Notes under the pieces: model-generated | Database searches by the model: none | Told to the model about the DNA's origin: nothing | What the model saw: only the letters and a program-made list of their open reading frames with translations | Translations under genes and position numbers: made by a program | Assembly (NCBI GenBank): GCA_037893225.1 | Contig: JAZGUH010000731.1 | Location: 124,001 to 188,000, forward strand | From: Hippasteria phrygiana | Lineage: Eukaryota; Echinodermata; Asteroidea; Valvatida; Goniasteridae | DNA length: 64,000 nt | Direction of reading: 5' to 3' | Shown: positions 24,901 through 35,505 of the stretch, piece after piece | Layout of the letters: each line of letters begins with the position of its first letter | Numbering within the stretch: the first letter of the stretch is position 1

Positions 24901-27900
24901 TTATTAAAGTTTGTCAAACAACCCACCAGGGAAACTGACTAAAGATACTGACAATTTGGGAGATCGCCACATAGGGCAAGATAGCTCAGTTGGTAGAGCG
25001 CCGGTACGGAAACCCGGAGGTCGCAGGTTCGAATCCCGCTCCTGCCAGTTTCTTTGTTCACTTTGAAAATTATTAAAGTTTAACATTTTTCTAAATTATA
25101 ATTTCCAAAACACTAATCGAATACCAGTTTAACATTTTCTTGCCACGGCTGCGTATTGTAAATTCCTTTTTAAAATCAAATCAAAAAAATTATTTAAAAA
25201 TAATTTTATTTTTAAATTCGAGTTGTAACTTTTCCATTTGTTAAAGTTAGAGCACAGTTTGGCCACAAGACATGCATATCTTCCCACATGAAGTGCCTGA
25301 TGAAAAAGCGACAGTTAACTTTAAAATTAACATGTTCTTTGATTTAGATTCCTCTCTTTATTAAAATCACCCAATACAAGGCTAAAAGCCACTCTATGTA
25401 AGGGTTACGATCAAAGGTGGTACGGTTGGTAACATTTCGAATAGCCAACCCTACCACCCTTACGGTTTTCCTGGACCCAGATGTATAGAGGATAATTCTT
25501 CAACAGATTCCAGAGATATTATCCCAATTTTTAGGCCTGGTAACCTCTCCCCCTTCCTATAATATAATCGCTGTTTTTTTCCCAATCAATTCAACACGGG
25601 CCAAACAATGACAATATTATATCTATTCTAAAAACGAATAAACAAATAAGCCATTTGATATACCAAGCATTAATCTTGACTAGACAAATCCAGGGGATTA
25701 ATACCAAGAGGACTGTCGTCGCCAATTCAGCAAGAAAACATTAGTTCGATTGGTGCAAATTGGGCTTCTGTAAAGCTGGTTTAATCTGGCTCTCAGCGGC
25801 CATTGCACGCAATCGTGACTGCCCGTCAATGCCTTTTCTGAGACGGCGGGAGATGGCCAAGTGTGAAAGGCAATTTCTCTCGGGTACTATCAACCCCAGC
25901 TACATTACTGAGGTAGAGCCGATTAAACCATGATTTCACAAGTTATTGGTTTTCGCTTCAGGGCATCTATGCATAATGATCATCCGTACTGTTCTTCGAA
26001 TGGGGATTTATGCACGCGAGGCTGAAAGAAAACGCGAAATACTATGACGTCACACAGCCATTTTCGTGTGTGACGCCTGATAAGGTGTTAAGCTCGTCTC
26101 GGGATGGACTCGTGGCCATGATTGATAAAATCTAGCAAGCATATAGTTTAATGTTAATTTCCGTAATTTTTTTGTTTAAAATCCCAGCACATGGCGACAT
26201 TGTCAGATTTGTTAAAATAAAGTCGTTAAAATTGTAAGCCTAAATACATTTAATAAACGTACTTGTTTAAAACCGGCCCAGAACATTATTGACTCCCATT
26301 CTAAACACATTTTTGTATAATTCAGCAAAAATCCCGAATTCAGCAAAAATCCCCGAAATTTGTCGTAAGTAAATTAGCCGTTCCGCCATTTTTTGTGCTT
26401 TTCCATATCCATGTTCAGGGCCCTCTGGTGAAACTATCTTGTTTCTGTCTCTTCTTTATCAGTAATAAGATAATAAGCCAGTTCGGTATTTCAACTGCGC
26501 ATGTGCACAGTGGCATTTTATCCCGAATGACCCGCGTGACCTAACGCGCGTGTGTGAACGCAAAAGGTGGTCGCACAACGCGCACGTGTTAAATTCAATC
26601 AGAGTGGGCGTTCGCGTAACATGGCGTGACATTACGTCAGCAATTTTATTCCGAATAACCTTTGACCTTAATATTCAAACAACCCGAACCAGACTATACT
26701 AACCACCAAATTATGATTGCCATTGGTGATCCAAACATGTGGGACAAGGAAAAGAAACAAATTCTGAACTAGAAATGCAACTGAATTTAACTTTACAATT
26801 TTGAACTTTAAAAACAACTTATTTTGAATTTCTTTTTCACTAAGTTGGCACATCAAACAACCGTTTATTGTACGCAAGTGCAGCATGACATGCATTGCGC
26901 GCGCGGCATCTTAATAATAACTGGACGGTCGTTATTCCATATCTATGAATTTGACTTTCTAGCTCGTGCTGGACGTCAGTTTATCACGACTGATTTTAGG
27001 ATTTCACTTTTGTTTGCAACAAAATCATCAAGATTTTTTTTTGGCAAATTACTGTTCAGAGTCATTTGGCAATATTTCACGTTGACGACGATGACCTGAT
27101 TCTGTGGCGCGCGCGTGACGTGAATCTGTAGCGGGGAAGTAAAAAAAATTGGCCTGGTTCATGAGCCACGTTTGTTGCAGCCAAACGTGTTTAAAACCGG
27201 TTGGTGTTTTATCGGCCGTTTAAAACCACCCACGTGACTGGCCGTCGACCAATAGGAACTGGGAAACTGTCTGAGGTGTTTATAAAATAATAAGCATTTC
27301 AAAGAGGAAATGTGTAAAATTCACAACACGTTTTAAGCTGTCTGCCCCCCCCCCCCCCCAAAAAAATAATAATAATAATATTAATCTTAGCCTACTGATT
27401 AAATACAAAATTATCCTACTATTCAGTATTACGAAAATATGAAATGATGTGTATTTGAAATTGTAAATATCAGTTTTGAAAATGGCACACCCAGTACATT
27501 CCCTTACTCCACTCCGACATCTGGTTTCCTTTTGACCCTTTTAATGTGACGTCACCGGTCCATATTGGACTCTCCTAGAAGTAGTGACGGGTAATTAAAT
27601 ACATATAAACCAGTGTGCAGTGTGCAGTGTGCAGTGTGCAGCATGGTGGAACCTGCCCATACATTTAGTCACGCGGGCGAAAAGGGTGTATAGAAGTTTG
27701 TCGTCCGTACACCATACGCATCTACCCGGTTTTGCACTTTTTAATAAATCTTTTTTAAAGAGCAACTAAAACGCCGATTACAATTTTGACTTTTTCGACT
27801 TTTCCGACAGTTTAAATACTCTTTTAACTGATAGAGATTAGTTTGCAGACCAGAGGGATTTTTTTTATTAAAAAAAAGGGTTGCTATTCTGAACCATTTA

Positions 27901-30697
27901 TCCTGTCAATTATGTATGTAAATGTATGTACGTGACCCCGTGACGTACACGTGTAGAGTCGGTTGATGCTACAGCCAAACACTAGTGCATGTACGTACGT
28001 GGAGTTGATGCTGCTGGAAGAGTTTTTGTCGACATCACTCCTCCGTTTTCCGGTTTATTTTGTCTAATTTTGATATTATTTCAGTATGAGCATGGTTCTG
28101 AGATAATCATTATGCCTTGATCGTGTGTAGTTGGGGGTTGCACGGGGAACAGCGACAAAAACCCTGACCTAACCTTCCTGCGATTCCCAGTGCTGAATGG
28201 AGTTCAAAGGCGACATGGGTCCGCTTTGTAGACAATACAATATCTGATTTTCGGCTGTCGAAATGGTCGAAAATATGTGCAGAACATTTCGCCAAAGACT
28301 GTATTGATGATAGTGTTAGTATGAAAACTCAGCTGGGTTTGAAGGCACAATTCCGTTTGAAGGCTGGAGCCATTCCAACTCTAAAGGCACCGAGCATTCC
28401 AATCCTGTCCCGGACTCACGCGCCCCAGACCACACGACGTTTCCTGCGGTTGCCGGCTCGAGCAGCCAGAGCCCCGGCCGTCTCTTTGTCCACGCTCGCT
28501 TGACTCAACATGCATTGTACACGTACGATACCGTATATGCTGCATGCGATTGCGTCTGGTACCTTATAACAGAAATTGTGTGTATAGCTTTGAGAGGGTG
28601 CGGGTCCTTATGAGGGCTGCATAAGCAAAGTCGCCAGACTAGAGTACAGCATCAGCTCACACACAACTCACCGCGCAGGTCCCAATAAAAGCCGACTGCA
28701 AACAAAGGAAAGTATGACTCATAACTAACTTTTCAGCAACAACAAGCCTACAACCCCAATTCAAAATGTGTCTCACAAAGATGTCAATACTTTAAAATAT
28801 GTTTACCGTGGTGTTACACATAGACCATCATGCAAAAAGCACAGCAAGTAATACTAGCCTTAGACAAAAAATACGTACAGACTCTACGTAAAACATTGTC
28901 GTATAATACAGTGACGTCATATGTTTTTACACGTATACGTCATCACTCGCGCGATACGGCACGCAGTTGACCTCGGCCTTTCCTATATCGAGTCAAAGTG
29001 GCTCAGAAGGAAAAGGCTCCAAAAATATTTTTTTGTTTTTTTTCAGAATCATGAAACTTGTTACTTTAGTTTTGGGAGGCATAAACTATCAGATAAGTCC
29101 AAAAAGTCACACACAAAAATTGGCGTTTTAGTTGGTCTTTAAAACACCCGAAGGGGTAAATGTTGAAATTATAATGTTGCTTGTGTTCCTGAGCAGGATC
29201 CTTTACTGCAATGTTTATTTCTCTTCTGTGTCTCTAGGAGCCCGACCATTGTACATCGCCAACCATCTGGTGTACTGCATCAGTATGGTGATTCTAGCCA
29301 ACGTGAGGACGCTATGGGCCGCCTTCCTGTTCTCTGCATGTGCCGGAATTCAGTATTCTACTCTCTTCACTTTACCTTTCGTCCTACTAGCTCACTACCA
29401 CTCTAGCAATATGGTACGTTACTACTCTATACCGGTGTGCGAGTAAGGGTAGAGTGGGGAGAGGGAGGGGGGGCAAAGGGCGCCATGCATCACCCCTACA
29501 AAAAATTAAACCCGAAAAATACTATTGCTATGATTACTTACAAAAATAATACCGCTACTCAACTGACAACTGGTCGGGTCATTGTTTATTTTGTCACCAG
29601 TTGTAATCGCATAGTAGATTTTAAACTGATCATTTAAGCTGAGATTTCAGTTCCTGATGCTATACATTCCCCCCTCGTTTTGGATGTAGTAACTTCCCAA
29701 CACTATAAAAAGTGTGCGGATCTCGCTTGTATGGGCTAACGAGCACGATGTGTCCGGAGCTGTCACAAAACGGGTCCTCCTATTTCGGGCAACGTCACTG
29801 ATAGAAGAAGATAAAACCTTGAAACAATCCAAATTTAATATGTCCCAAATTGAATTTATTCACACCGTGTACAAAACAAATTACACACTACCATAATACT
29901 TAAAAGGGTCTATGAATTCTGATTATTAGGCAGTGCGCCCTTCGGGGCCAGGGGCTATTTGATCCATTACAAAAACTCACAAATTATTCAATCTGATCAA
30001 AATCCTAATTGGTCCAAACGCGATATCACTGATCTTCGCGGAGTTCCTGAGACGTTTATGTCCGCGGGGTAGTTCGGTAGTTGGCTCCAATAATCACAGT
30101 ATGATACAGGAACCCCTCGAACCATCACTACTAGTTTAGTGTTTCAAACATTTTAATTCAACAATTTGCAACTGTTTCTTTTCCAGCTCTTAGATTTATT
30201 GGTGTAAATATTCTTGTATGTGTAAGTATTTTTATATGTGACTGTGTGTAAATATTATTCTTTTCAATAAAATTTAAAATATATGCAGGGCCACAATGGA
30301 ACAGTTTTAAACTGTTTGGGCACACCCCGGGTAAAGCAATGTAATAAATAAATAAACCCCTCGAACTCTCCCTGCTGGCCTAGTGCAGAGATGTTAATGC
30401 ACAGATTTGCAACTGATTCTTTCCAAACCATTTACACGTTCACAGTTCAACTCCCCCTCCGGCTGCTGTCAGTCGGGTGCCCCGGACGGCAAGACGAGCA
30501 AACGCAGGGTGCGGGGTCTGGGTACCGACATCGCCCTGGTCCAAGGCATGGTCTTCGTGGCCCAGCTGTGTCTATCATCCTGCATGGGGAGTATAGTACA
30601 GGCGTTCGATAGCACAGTGGTTGTGATTGTGGCGGCCGCCATCTTGAGTTTTATTGGTGCAGTATTAGCCTCCCAAGTAAACTACGCTGGACTTTAG
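20196..30697 (+). CDS. SLC45A: SLC45-type proton-linked sugar transporter gene (three coding exons)
   Basis: Joining 20196-21927, 29238-29413 and 30446-30697 gives one open frame of 719 codons, close to the length of vertebrate SLC45A1/A4. The junctions are phase 1 (G|GA, Gly) and phase 0, all GT/AG. SLC45 proteins are 12-TM major-facilitator carriers related to plant sucrose transporters, thought to move sugars with protons across the plasma membrane. Supporting motifs are EFCYAAE in TM1, SDR and LGRRRPF in the TM2-3 loop, ARAYLIDV in the TM6 region, and a long charged loop before TM7. Exon 1 covers TM1 to about TM8, exon 2 the next two helices and exon 3 the last two. Which SLC45 paralogue this is cannot be decided here. 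The identical exon at 8478 is a rival first exon. Confidence 0.85.
21977..22054. repeat. (CATTCT)n microsatellite, copy B
   Basis: Same hexamer tract as at 10259, same apparent length. A fast-mutating tract of equal length supports a very recent or artefactual duplication. Confidence 0.9.
22944..23098. mobile_element. 155-bp MULE-like MITE, copy B
   Basis: Duplicate of 11226-11380, with the GTGAAAGTT flanks at 22935-22943 and 23099-23107. Confidence 0.8.
23170..23241 (-). repeat. tRNA-derived SINE head, copy B
   Basis: Duplicate of 11452-11523, with the same A-box and B-box motifs. Confidence 0.55.
24975..25046 (+). repeat. tRNA-like SINE head, copy B
   Basis: Duplicate of 13257-13328, with the same defects in the anticodon region. 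Confidence 0.65.
25464..28100. other. Intronic stretch, no gene seen
   Basis: Single-copy sequence inside transporter intron 1. It has several CGCG-rich patches (26520-26600, 26890-26910, 27105-27125) and four copies of the heptamer cagtgtg near 27612-27642. The segment around 27640-27695 resembles 41590-41700 (gtggaacctgccc, then gcgggcgaaaagggtgtatag), so it may be a dispersed repeat. Confidence 0.5.
28112..28503 (+). pseudogene. Decayed THAP-type zinc-finger domain
   Basis: Reading from 28112 gives Met-Pro, then a stop, then SCVVGGCTGNSDKNP and TFLRFP, as at the start of THAP domains (C2CH DNA-binding fingers). The frame then stops at 28228-28230. The next frame continues with RFVDN, SKWSKICAEHF (the Cys-His pair) and LKAGAIPTL, which is the AVPTI-like THAP end motif. 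One in-frame stop and one frameshift therefore break it. About 55 further codons stay open to the stop at 28501. THAP domains occur in host transcription factors and in P-element-type transposases; nothing here distinguishes these. It lies in the sense direction in transporter intron 1. Confidence 0.75.
28504..29237. other. Intronic stretch, no gene seen
   Basis: A/T-rich sequence leading to the polypyrimidine tract and acceptor (tctctag) of transporter exon 2. Nothing else was recognised. Confidence 0.5.
29238..29413 (+). CDS. SLC45A: SLC45-type transporter exon 2
   Basis: Acceptor tctctag|GAGCCC and donor AATATG|gtacgt. The exon enters in phase 1 and leaves in phase 0. It encodes ARPLYIANHLVY and a hydrophobic run ending FTLPFVLLAHYHSSNM, matching the ninth and tenth helices of the family. 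Exists once in the window. Confidence 0.85.
30120..30353 (+). mobile_element. 5'-truncated LINE-like 3' end
   Basis: The segment ends in 'aataaataaataa' and is bracketed by aacccctcgaac (30108) and acccctcgaac (30354), a possible 11-12 bp target duplication, within transporter intron 2. No coding frame remains. Confidence 0.5.
30446..30697 (+). CDS. SLC45A: SLC45-type transporter exon 3 (last coding exon)
   Basis: Acceptor acgttcacag|TTCAAC in phase 0. Encodes a basic loop (GKTSKRRVRGLGTDIALVQG) and the last two helices, including VQAFDSTVVVIVAAA, then TAG at 30695. The sequence after the last helix is very short, as expected for this family. Confidence 0.85.
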   Translation, partial: FNSPSGCCQSGAPDGKTSKRRVRGLGTDIALVQGMVFVAQLCLSSCMGSIVQAFDSTVVVIVAAAILSFIGAVLASQVNYAGL

Positions 30698-30754
30698 TGC
30701 GATGCATGCTAAGGATGTCCGGGCACGGTTTTGAGGGTGGGGGAGGGGAGGGCT

Positions 30755-30861
30755 GGGTAATATATTCGACAACACAGTGGCGGCAGCCATCTTTAGTTTT
30801 CTTGTTGCATTATTTGCTTCCCAAGTAACCCACGCTATAGATGTAGTCATTTCACCAACGT
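30755..30861 (+). pseudogene. Partial tandem copy of the transporter's terminal exon
   Basis: About 90 bp downstream of the stop the text repeats the end of exon 3. TTCGACAACACAGTG, then gcggcagccatctttagtttt and gcttcccaagtaac match TTCGATAGCACAGTG, gcggccgccatcttgagtttt and gcctcccaagtaaac. It reads FDNTVAAAIFSFLVALFASQ and stays open a few codons before a stop. It lies in the likely 3' UTR, so it is probably a diverged fragment left by a local tandem duplication. Confidence 0.75.
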
Positions 30862-31274
30862 GACACGATAGCGTTAAAATATGTAAACAAAACCCATCAC
30901 GTGTGGACTGTCAGGGAGTGATGGTATTACATGTAGGCCCTGTATCATATGGGGTAGGTTAAACCACGTGCGCGCACGCCTCACACTTGACTGGTGTTGT
31001 CCATGACGACACGCGAACAAGATCTGTCATCACTGCAAGGCGGTCAACACGGGGTTCCATCGTTTGCATCTATAATTATGATCGCCTGGGAAAGAAGTCT
31101 ATATTATATGTTTGACCGGGCGTTTTTTTCGGGATTCATATTTACACCCCAACACCGTTTTTGCTTTGTTGTGGTCTGGAATTGTCCGAAGTTGTTCAAA
31201 TTTTTTTTCACCATTTGTACAGAATTTCACAACGTGGAAGATTTCAAAATTTGGGAAGCATCACGTTTTTAAAT

Positions 31275-31280
31275 AATAAA
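31275..31280 (+). promoter_or_regulatory. Possible poly(A) signal for the transporter
   Basis: AATAAA about 580 bp after the stop codon, just before a (CAAA)n tract (31283-31360). Not verified by any transcript. Confidence 0.3.
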
Positions 31281-31282
31281 TA

Positions 31283-31360
31283 AACAAACAAACAAACAAA
31301 CAAACAAACAAACAAACAAACAGACACCCCAACACCCCAACAAACAAACAAACAAACAAA
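31283..31360. repeat. (CAAA)n microsatellite
   Basis: Imperfect run of aaac tetramers with an acaccccaac interruption. Confidence 0.85.
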
Positions 31361-32436
31361 TACAAATGTATCTACCCCACCCCAGCTGTGGCTGGACATG
31401 GTTTCATGTTAAAGATAATATACGTAATTATACGTAATAACCGCACAAATTAAATGTTTAACTTCAAAGCAAATAATATTTTGCTGCGTCATTGTTGTAA
31501 CACTTGTTAAAGTTATTTTTGTAGTTTTAACTTCCCTTTTCATTACTAAAACGCTATACATGTATATCAGCACGTATTACACAGGGTATAATAACAAATA
31601 TTGCGTTAATATGAAATACGTAAGGTTCAAAGGTCGTGGGATTATATTATTAGATTATATCGATATAAACGATATCAATATTAGATTGGTTCACATCCCC
31701 AAATTTGGAACAGTGGCTAGTTCACGTACGGAGCTTTTGATTGGCCCTCGTGTGCGCAAGCGCTGTAATAATTTCCCATTTTTATGAGTTGGGGGCTGTT
31801 TTCATCATCGTAAATAATTATGTTTGAATCGTAGACAATATTTTTGAATGTAAACATTGTATTTTTGAAGAATTTGTTTTTAGCATTTCGCTCGCACCCT
31901 GCACCCTATCCTGTGGGAACTGGTGAAGGCTAATCTCTTCCTCAACAGAAACTTGTGAAGGAAACGCAAAGCATTGTGTGCAGCTCACCATGACCTTGCT
32001 ATTTCCGCACTCGGTTAAAAGTGTTGACCCCGCGTTGCAGTAATGCAGTAAATCTAGCCAATGAGAACTCGATATAAATTGCCTTCCCCAGTGCACGAGG
32101 ATTGGGCGGTGGGTGCGAGCGAAGCTTCAGTATAAGCTCAAGAGAATATCCCAGGTTAGGAGACACCATAAAAAAGGGCGCCAGTAAAGTAACATTTTTC
32201 TTAATATGTTCGAAAATGTTCGAATATTCGAATATTTGTAACCATAAACATGACACATAACCTCACTCGAGCCCCCCCCCCCCCCCCCCTGCAACTGTAC
32301 ATCACAGAGCGTCATAGAACACGCATAGAATACACATAGAATTTGAAGAATTCCAACAATGTGGACTTACCATTACATACATTATTCTTGGAATCTTGGT
32401 AAAGGTTTTAATAGTAATTCAGTGTTCTATAGAGTG
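31361..32436. other. Intergenic stretch, no gene seen
   Basis: A/T-rich, with a C run at 32273-32289. No gene or complete element was recognised. Confidence 0.5.
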
Positions 32437-32801
32437 CACTTTAAAAAGTGTGTTTAGCAATTAAACACAATCTTGCTATCAGTTTGTAAACATGTTTAGA
32501 AGCTAAACATTACGGGCTGTAACTACGAAAGCTGTTTATCTTTATACTAGTGTAGTATATAGACGTGGATAAATCCAAGTTACACGCGTCTTCCTAAAAC
32601 CTGAATTAAACAACTCTTACGAAATATCTTAAATAGTTGCTTAGTTATCCTTGTGTAACAAGGACAGTCTAAACGTATTGACCGTGGTCCCTATTGTTAA
32701 ATACATTGTAATGTGGATAGAGGATTGCGCAACAATATGAACATATGATAGGCCTCAGTAGAGAAATCTTCAGCAGGTCTTTACTTAGATACTCTACAGC
32801 C

Positions 32802-33126
32802 ATGGCTGATACCAAAAGGCAACGCAGTGACAATTTCACTGCTGACGAAAGGATGGCTCTCGTTGAGACCATGAGGAACTATTATTTCCATTATTGGTGA
32901 CAAACGATGTGACACTAAAGCCAACCAGAAAAAAGCTGATGCCTGGAAAGCTATCACTTCAGAAATGCCCATCTCGTTTCCTGACCGTAAAAGCCGATCT
33001 GCTAAGGACTACAAAGAATTATGGCGGAGAATGAAAAACAAAGCGAAAGGTCTAGCCAGAGACAAGAAATTTGACATAAACCAAATCGGTGGTTTGAGCA
33101 TTACTTCTTCGTGTTGGGTGTTCTAA
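32802..33126 (+). pseudogene. Myb/SANT-like protein fragment of Harbinger element
   Basis: ATG at 32802 reads MADTKRQRSDNFTADERMAL. The frame then breaks near 32880, and the adjacent frame continues GDKRCDTKANQKKADAWKAI and SAKDYKELWRRMKNKAK, the helix-rich pattern of zeste/FSBP-like Myb DNA-binding domains. A frameshift and the loss of most of the C-terminus make it non-functional. Confidence 0.7.
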
Positions 33127-33169
33127 ATCCAATCTCAGAAGTCCAAGTAAATCGTTGAACGTGTCTTTG

Positions 33170-33400
33170 CTAACTCTGAAACGTCTGATGAATTGTTCCT
33201 TCGGGATTCACCTTGTCCCTAAAAACTCTTGGTGCACGTTGGTGTTGGCGACCATGACGATTTTCTTGTTCGTTGGCCCCCTCTTGTGCAATTAAGAAGA
33301 TTTGAAGCGCATCCATCCTGTCCACCTTTCTACCTTTCTGTGTACATATCTGGCTTCTAAATGGCTCAGAATACTCACTAAACAACCCCCGTACCATGTT
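33170..33400 (-). pseudogene. Harbinger transposase N-terminal fragment
   Basis: On the minus strand the frame contains APRVFRDKVNPEGTIHQTF, resembling the R-V-F-R-D-x-x-N-P signature near the start of PIF/Harbinger transposases. The DDE catalytic part is absent, so this is a remnant. Confidence 0.6.
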
Positions 33401-34054
33401 TAAGAATTGCTATTGTTTGTTATAAACACATGTTTAACTCCAATGGTCATTTAAACGCGGCTAACTAAAAGCAAGCTTTGTAGTACTTGTTTGAAGTTAG
33501 ACACGAGGTTTAAACAGTGATTACTAATTTATACGCATCTAATGGCTTAAACAGCTTTCGTAGTTACAGCCCTACGTGTCCAATTCCTAAACATCAATGT
33601 TCAATGGCTAAACACTATCCGTCAATACGCTGAACATGTTTAGTATGTAAACGTGTTTACAAACTGAAAGCAATATGTGTTTAGAAAAGTGTTTACATGC
33701 TAAACACTGTTTTTGCAGTGTACCGAAGTGATGACGTCAATGCAATGTTTTGAAATCTCCATTTGTTTGAAGCCAGTTGTCGTGCCAACTGACGTGAGAC
33801 TTCGGTACTCTAGGTATGGGTAATAATGTCGCAGAAATTAGAAGTCTGAAACAGTGTTTGACCTGGGATTGTTTTCTTTCGGGCTCAACTTTCGTGGCTG
33901 TGGAACGGCAGAATTTGTGGTAGTAGAATAATTAACTACCGGTGTATTATTCATATCAGGTGCAAATGCAATGTTAATAAGCCATTCTGTAGATTTGAAT
34001 AAGCAAGTTCAGTATTGGTGTAAGCAGAACTGCTCTGCAGGTTGTAACTGCAAC

Positions 34055-34330
34055 CAGTGGCGTAGCCAGGCTCGTCTTAGAGGGGGGACAAACGGGGGGA
34101 CAAACGGGGGGATGGCTATTTTCAAGGGGGGAAACTCGACTGTGTTAAATAGGTCCACGTACGCTATAGTAACGCATATCTACACACTAAAGATGGCGAC
34201 ACACCCCCCCCCCCCAAAAAAAAAACACCAAGAATTCCCAATTTTTCAGGGGGAAAGAGGGGGGCAAGAGTTCCCACAGGGGGAAAGTTGCCTCCCCCTT
34301 CCCCCCCCCCCCCCCTTGGCTCCGCCACTG
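34055..34330. mobile_element. hAT-type MITE (276 bp)
   Basis: Starts CAGTGGCGTAGCCAGG and ends CTTGGCTCCGCCACTG. Perfect ACTGCAAC flanks at 34047-34054 and 34331-34338 give an 8-bp target duplication. The interior is G-rich then C-rich and encodes nothing. Confidence 0.85.
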
Positions 34331-34432
34331 ACTGCAACACAACAGCTTATATGATAATTCCTCCATTATACAAGGATGTCCGTGTGTCTGTGAGTTCTTA
34401 TTTTTTTAATACGCATATATTCTAATTAGCCT

Positions 34433-34556
34433 TCTGAAGATGTGGTGCACACAATAATGAGGGCGCTGTTTGAGTTTGGTAAACATTTTGTATAATACAA
34501 AATGTTTACCCAACTTGAATAGCGCCCTCCTACTTTTGTCCACATCTCTAGAGGCT
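34433..34556. mobile_element. Palindromic MITE-like hairpin (~124 bp)
   Basis: GAGGGCGCT, then a long arm through gtaaacattttgtat, mirrored by atacaaaatgtttac through agcgccctc. Outer GATGTGG/CCACATC motifs pair as well. No target duplication was assigned. Confidence 0.65.
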
Positions 34557-35143
34557 TGTGGGTTGTTTTTTGGCAATATGTTTAAGTGTAGTTGCTATGT
34601 TTGATTAAAAAAATTATATTATAAGCAGAAGTATCCACAGCCTATTGAGTGAAAGATGCCACGTGGCATGTTAACAGGGGAAACATCAATTTTCAAGTTA
34701 ATACACATGTAGAGGGCAGCATAAGGCAACATGTGAACACGAATAGTCTGGTTCCCTGACCTGAAGTTTCCATGACGACTCTTGATAAAATCTAAGGTCA
34801 GGTAGTCACTGCGGTTAAAAGTAGATCATGACGTAATCATGTTAGTTCAAGTGACGTCAGTGGCAACATTCAAAAATATCCTTGCAAATTCCGAGTTCGG
34901 AAATATTCCGTCATTTTCGGGGGAAAAAAAGGAGTTCCTCCTTTTTTTGTCACGTGAATCGTACTTTAAGAGAATAGACAGTATCGAATACTTCGCAATT
35001 GCAACAACAATAGGACGCCATATTGTGGGGCAGGGGGGTGGGCAGGCGTGGCATATGATAATATAGGCATGTATTATTGTACGCGTGTCCCACAATTACA
35101 TAGCTGCCATGACGTCATATTCGATACGGAATATGGTACTCAT
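34557..35143. other. Intergenic stretch, no gene seen
   Basis: No recognisable gene. Short frames of about 75-82 codons here have no recognisable domain. Confidence 0.5.
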
Positions 35144-35146
35144 GAT

Positions 35147-35286
35147 GCACGATATGGGGCAGACGGAACCGTTGTGTTCCCGGAATCTCAGGAATTCTTT
35201 TCAGATGTCTAGGGGAATGTGTTTGCTAACAATAGTCTGATAGGGTATAGGGACAAAAGGGGGTACCCCCTATGCCCCATATCGTG
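35147..35286. mobile_element. GCACGATATGGGG MITE, copy 1
   Basis: Inverted ends GCACGATATGGGG and CCCCATATCGTGC enclose a 'gttcccggaatctcaggaattc' core. It is followed by 'gggtatcgggtataatcatgg', which also follows copy 2. Confidence 0.75.
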
Positions 35287-35319
35287 CTGGGTATCGGGTA
35301 TAATCATGGCATATGAAGC

Positions 35320-35505
35320 ACGATATGGGGGGAAAAGGGACCCCCCCCCCCCCCCCCCCCTCTTTTGTGTTGGTCATTGTGTTCCCGGAATCTCAAGAAT
35401 TCTATTCAGAAATCTAGGGGGATGTGTTAGATAACAATAATCTGGAGTGTGCTTAGGGTATAGGGATACAAGGGGGGGGTACCCTTTTCCCCCATATTGT
35501 GCAGG
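35320..35505. mobile_element. GCACGATATGGGG MITE, copy 2
   Basis: Same ends (one mismatch on the right: CCCCCATATTGTGC) and the same core (gttcccggaatctcaagaattc, gataacaataatctggagtg). It contains a C run at 35341-35360. Confidence 0.75.

Larger units (their letters stand above)
13744..25463. repeat. 11.72-kb segmental tandem duplication, copy B
   Basis: Direct tandem repeat of 1992-13743, abutting it with no spacer. The only difference found is 15 instead of 17 units in the gagacaagtcgtccgtt array (14541-14795). It contains duplicates of every feature listed for copy A. Gene-free parts are 15246-18450, 18734-20195, 22055-22934 and 23522-24974. Confidence 0.95.
32437..33720. mobile_element. 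Decayed PIF/Harbinger-type DNA transposon
   Basis: Long inverted ends (CACT...AAAAAGTGTGTTTAGCA on the left, CACTGCAAAAACAGTGTTTAGC read inward on the right) continue as diverged matches. These include a shared 'ctgtaactacgaaagctgttta' block about 90 bp in from the left and ~180 bp in from the right end. Inside are a Myb/SANT-like protein remnant on the plus strand and a transposase N-terminus on the minus strand. This two-gene divergent layout is the standard PIF/Harbinger one. No convincing 3-bp target duplication was seen. Confidence 0.7.
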
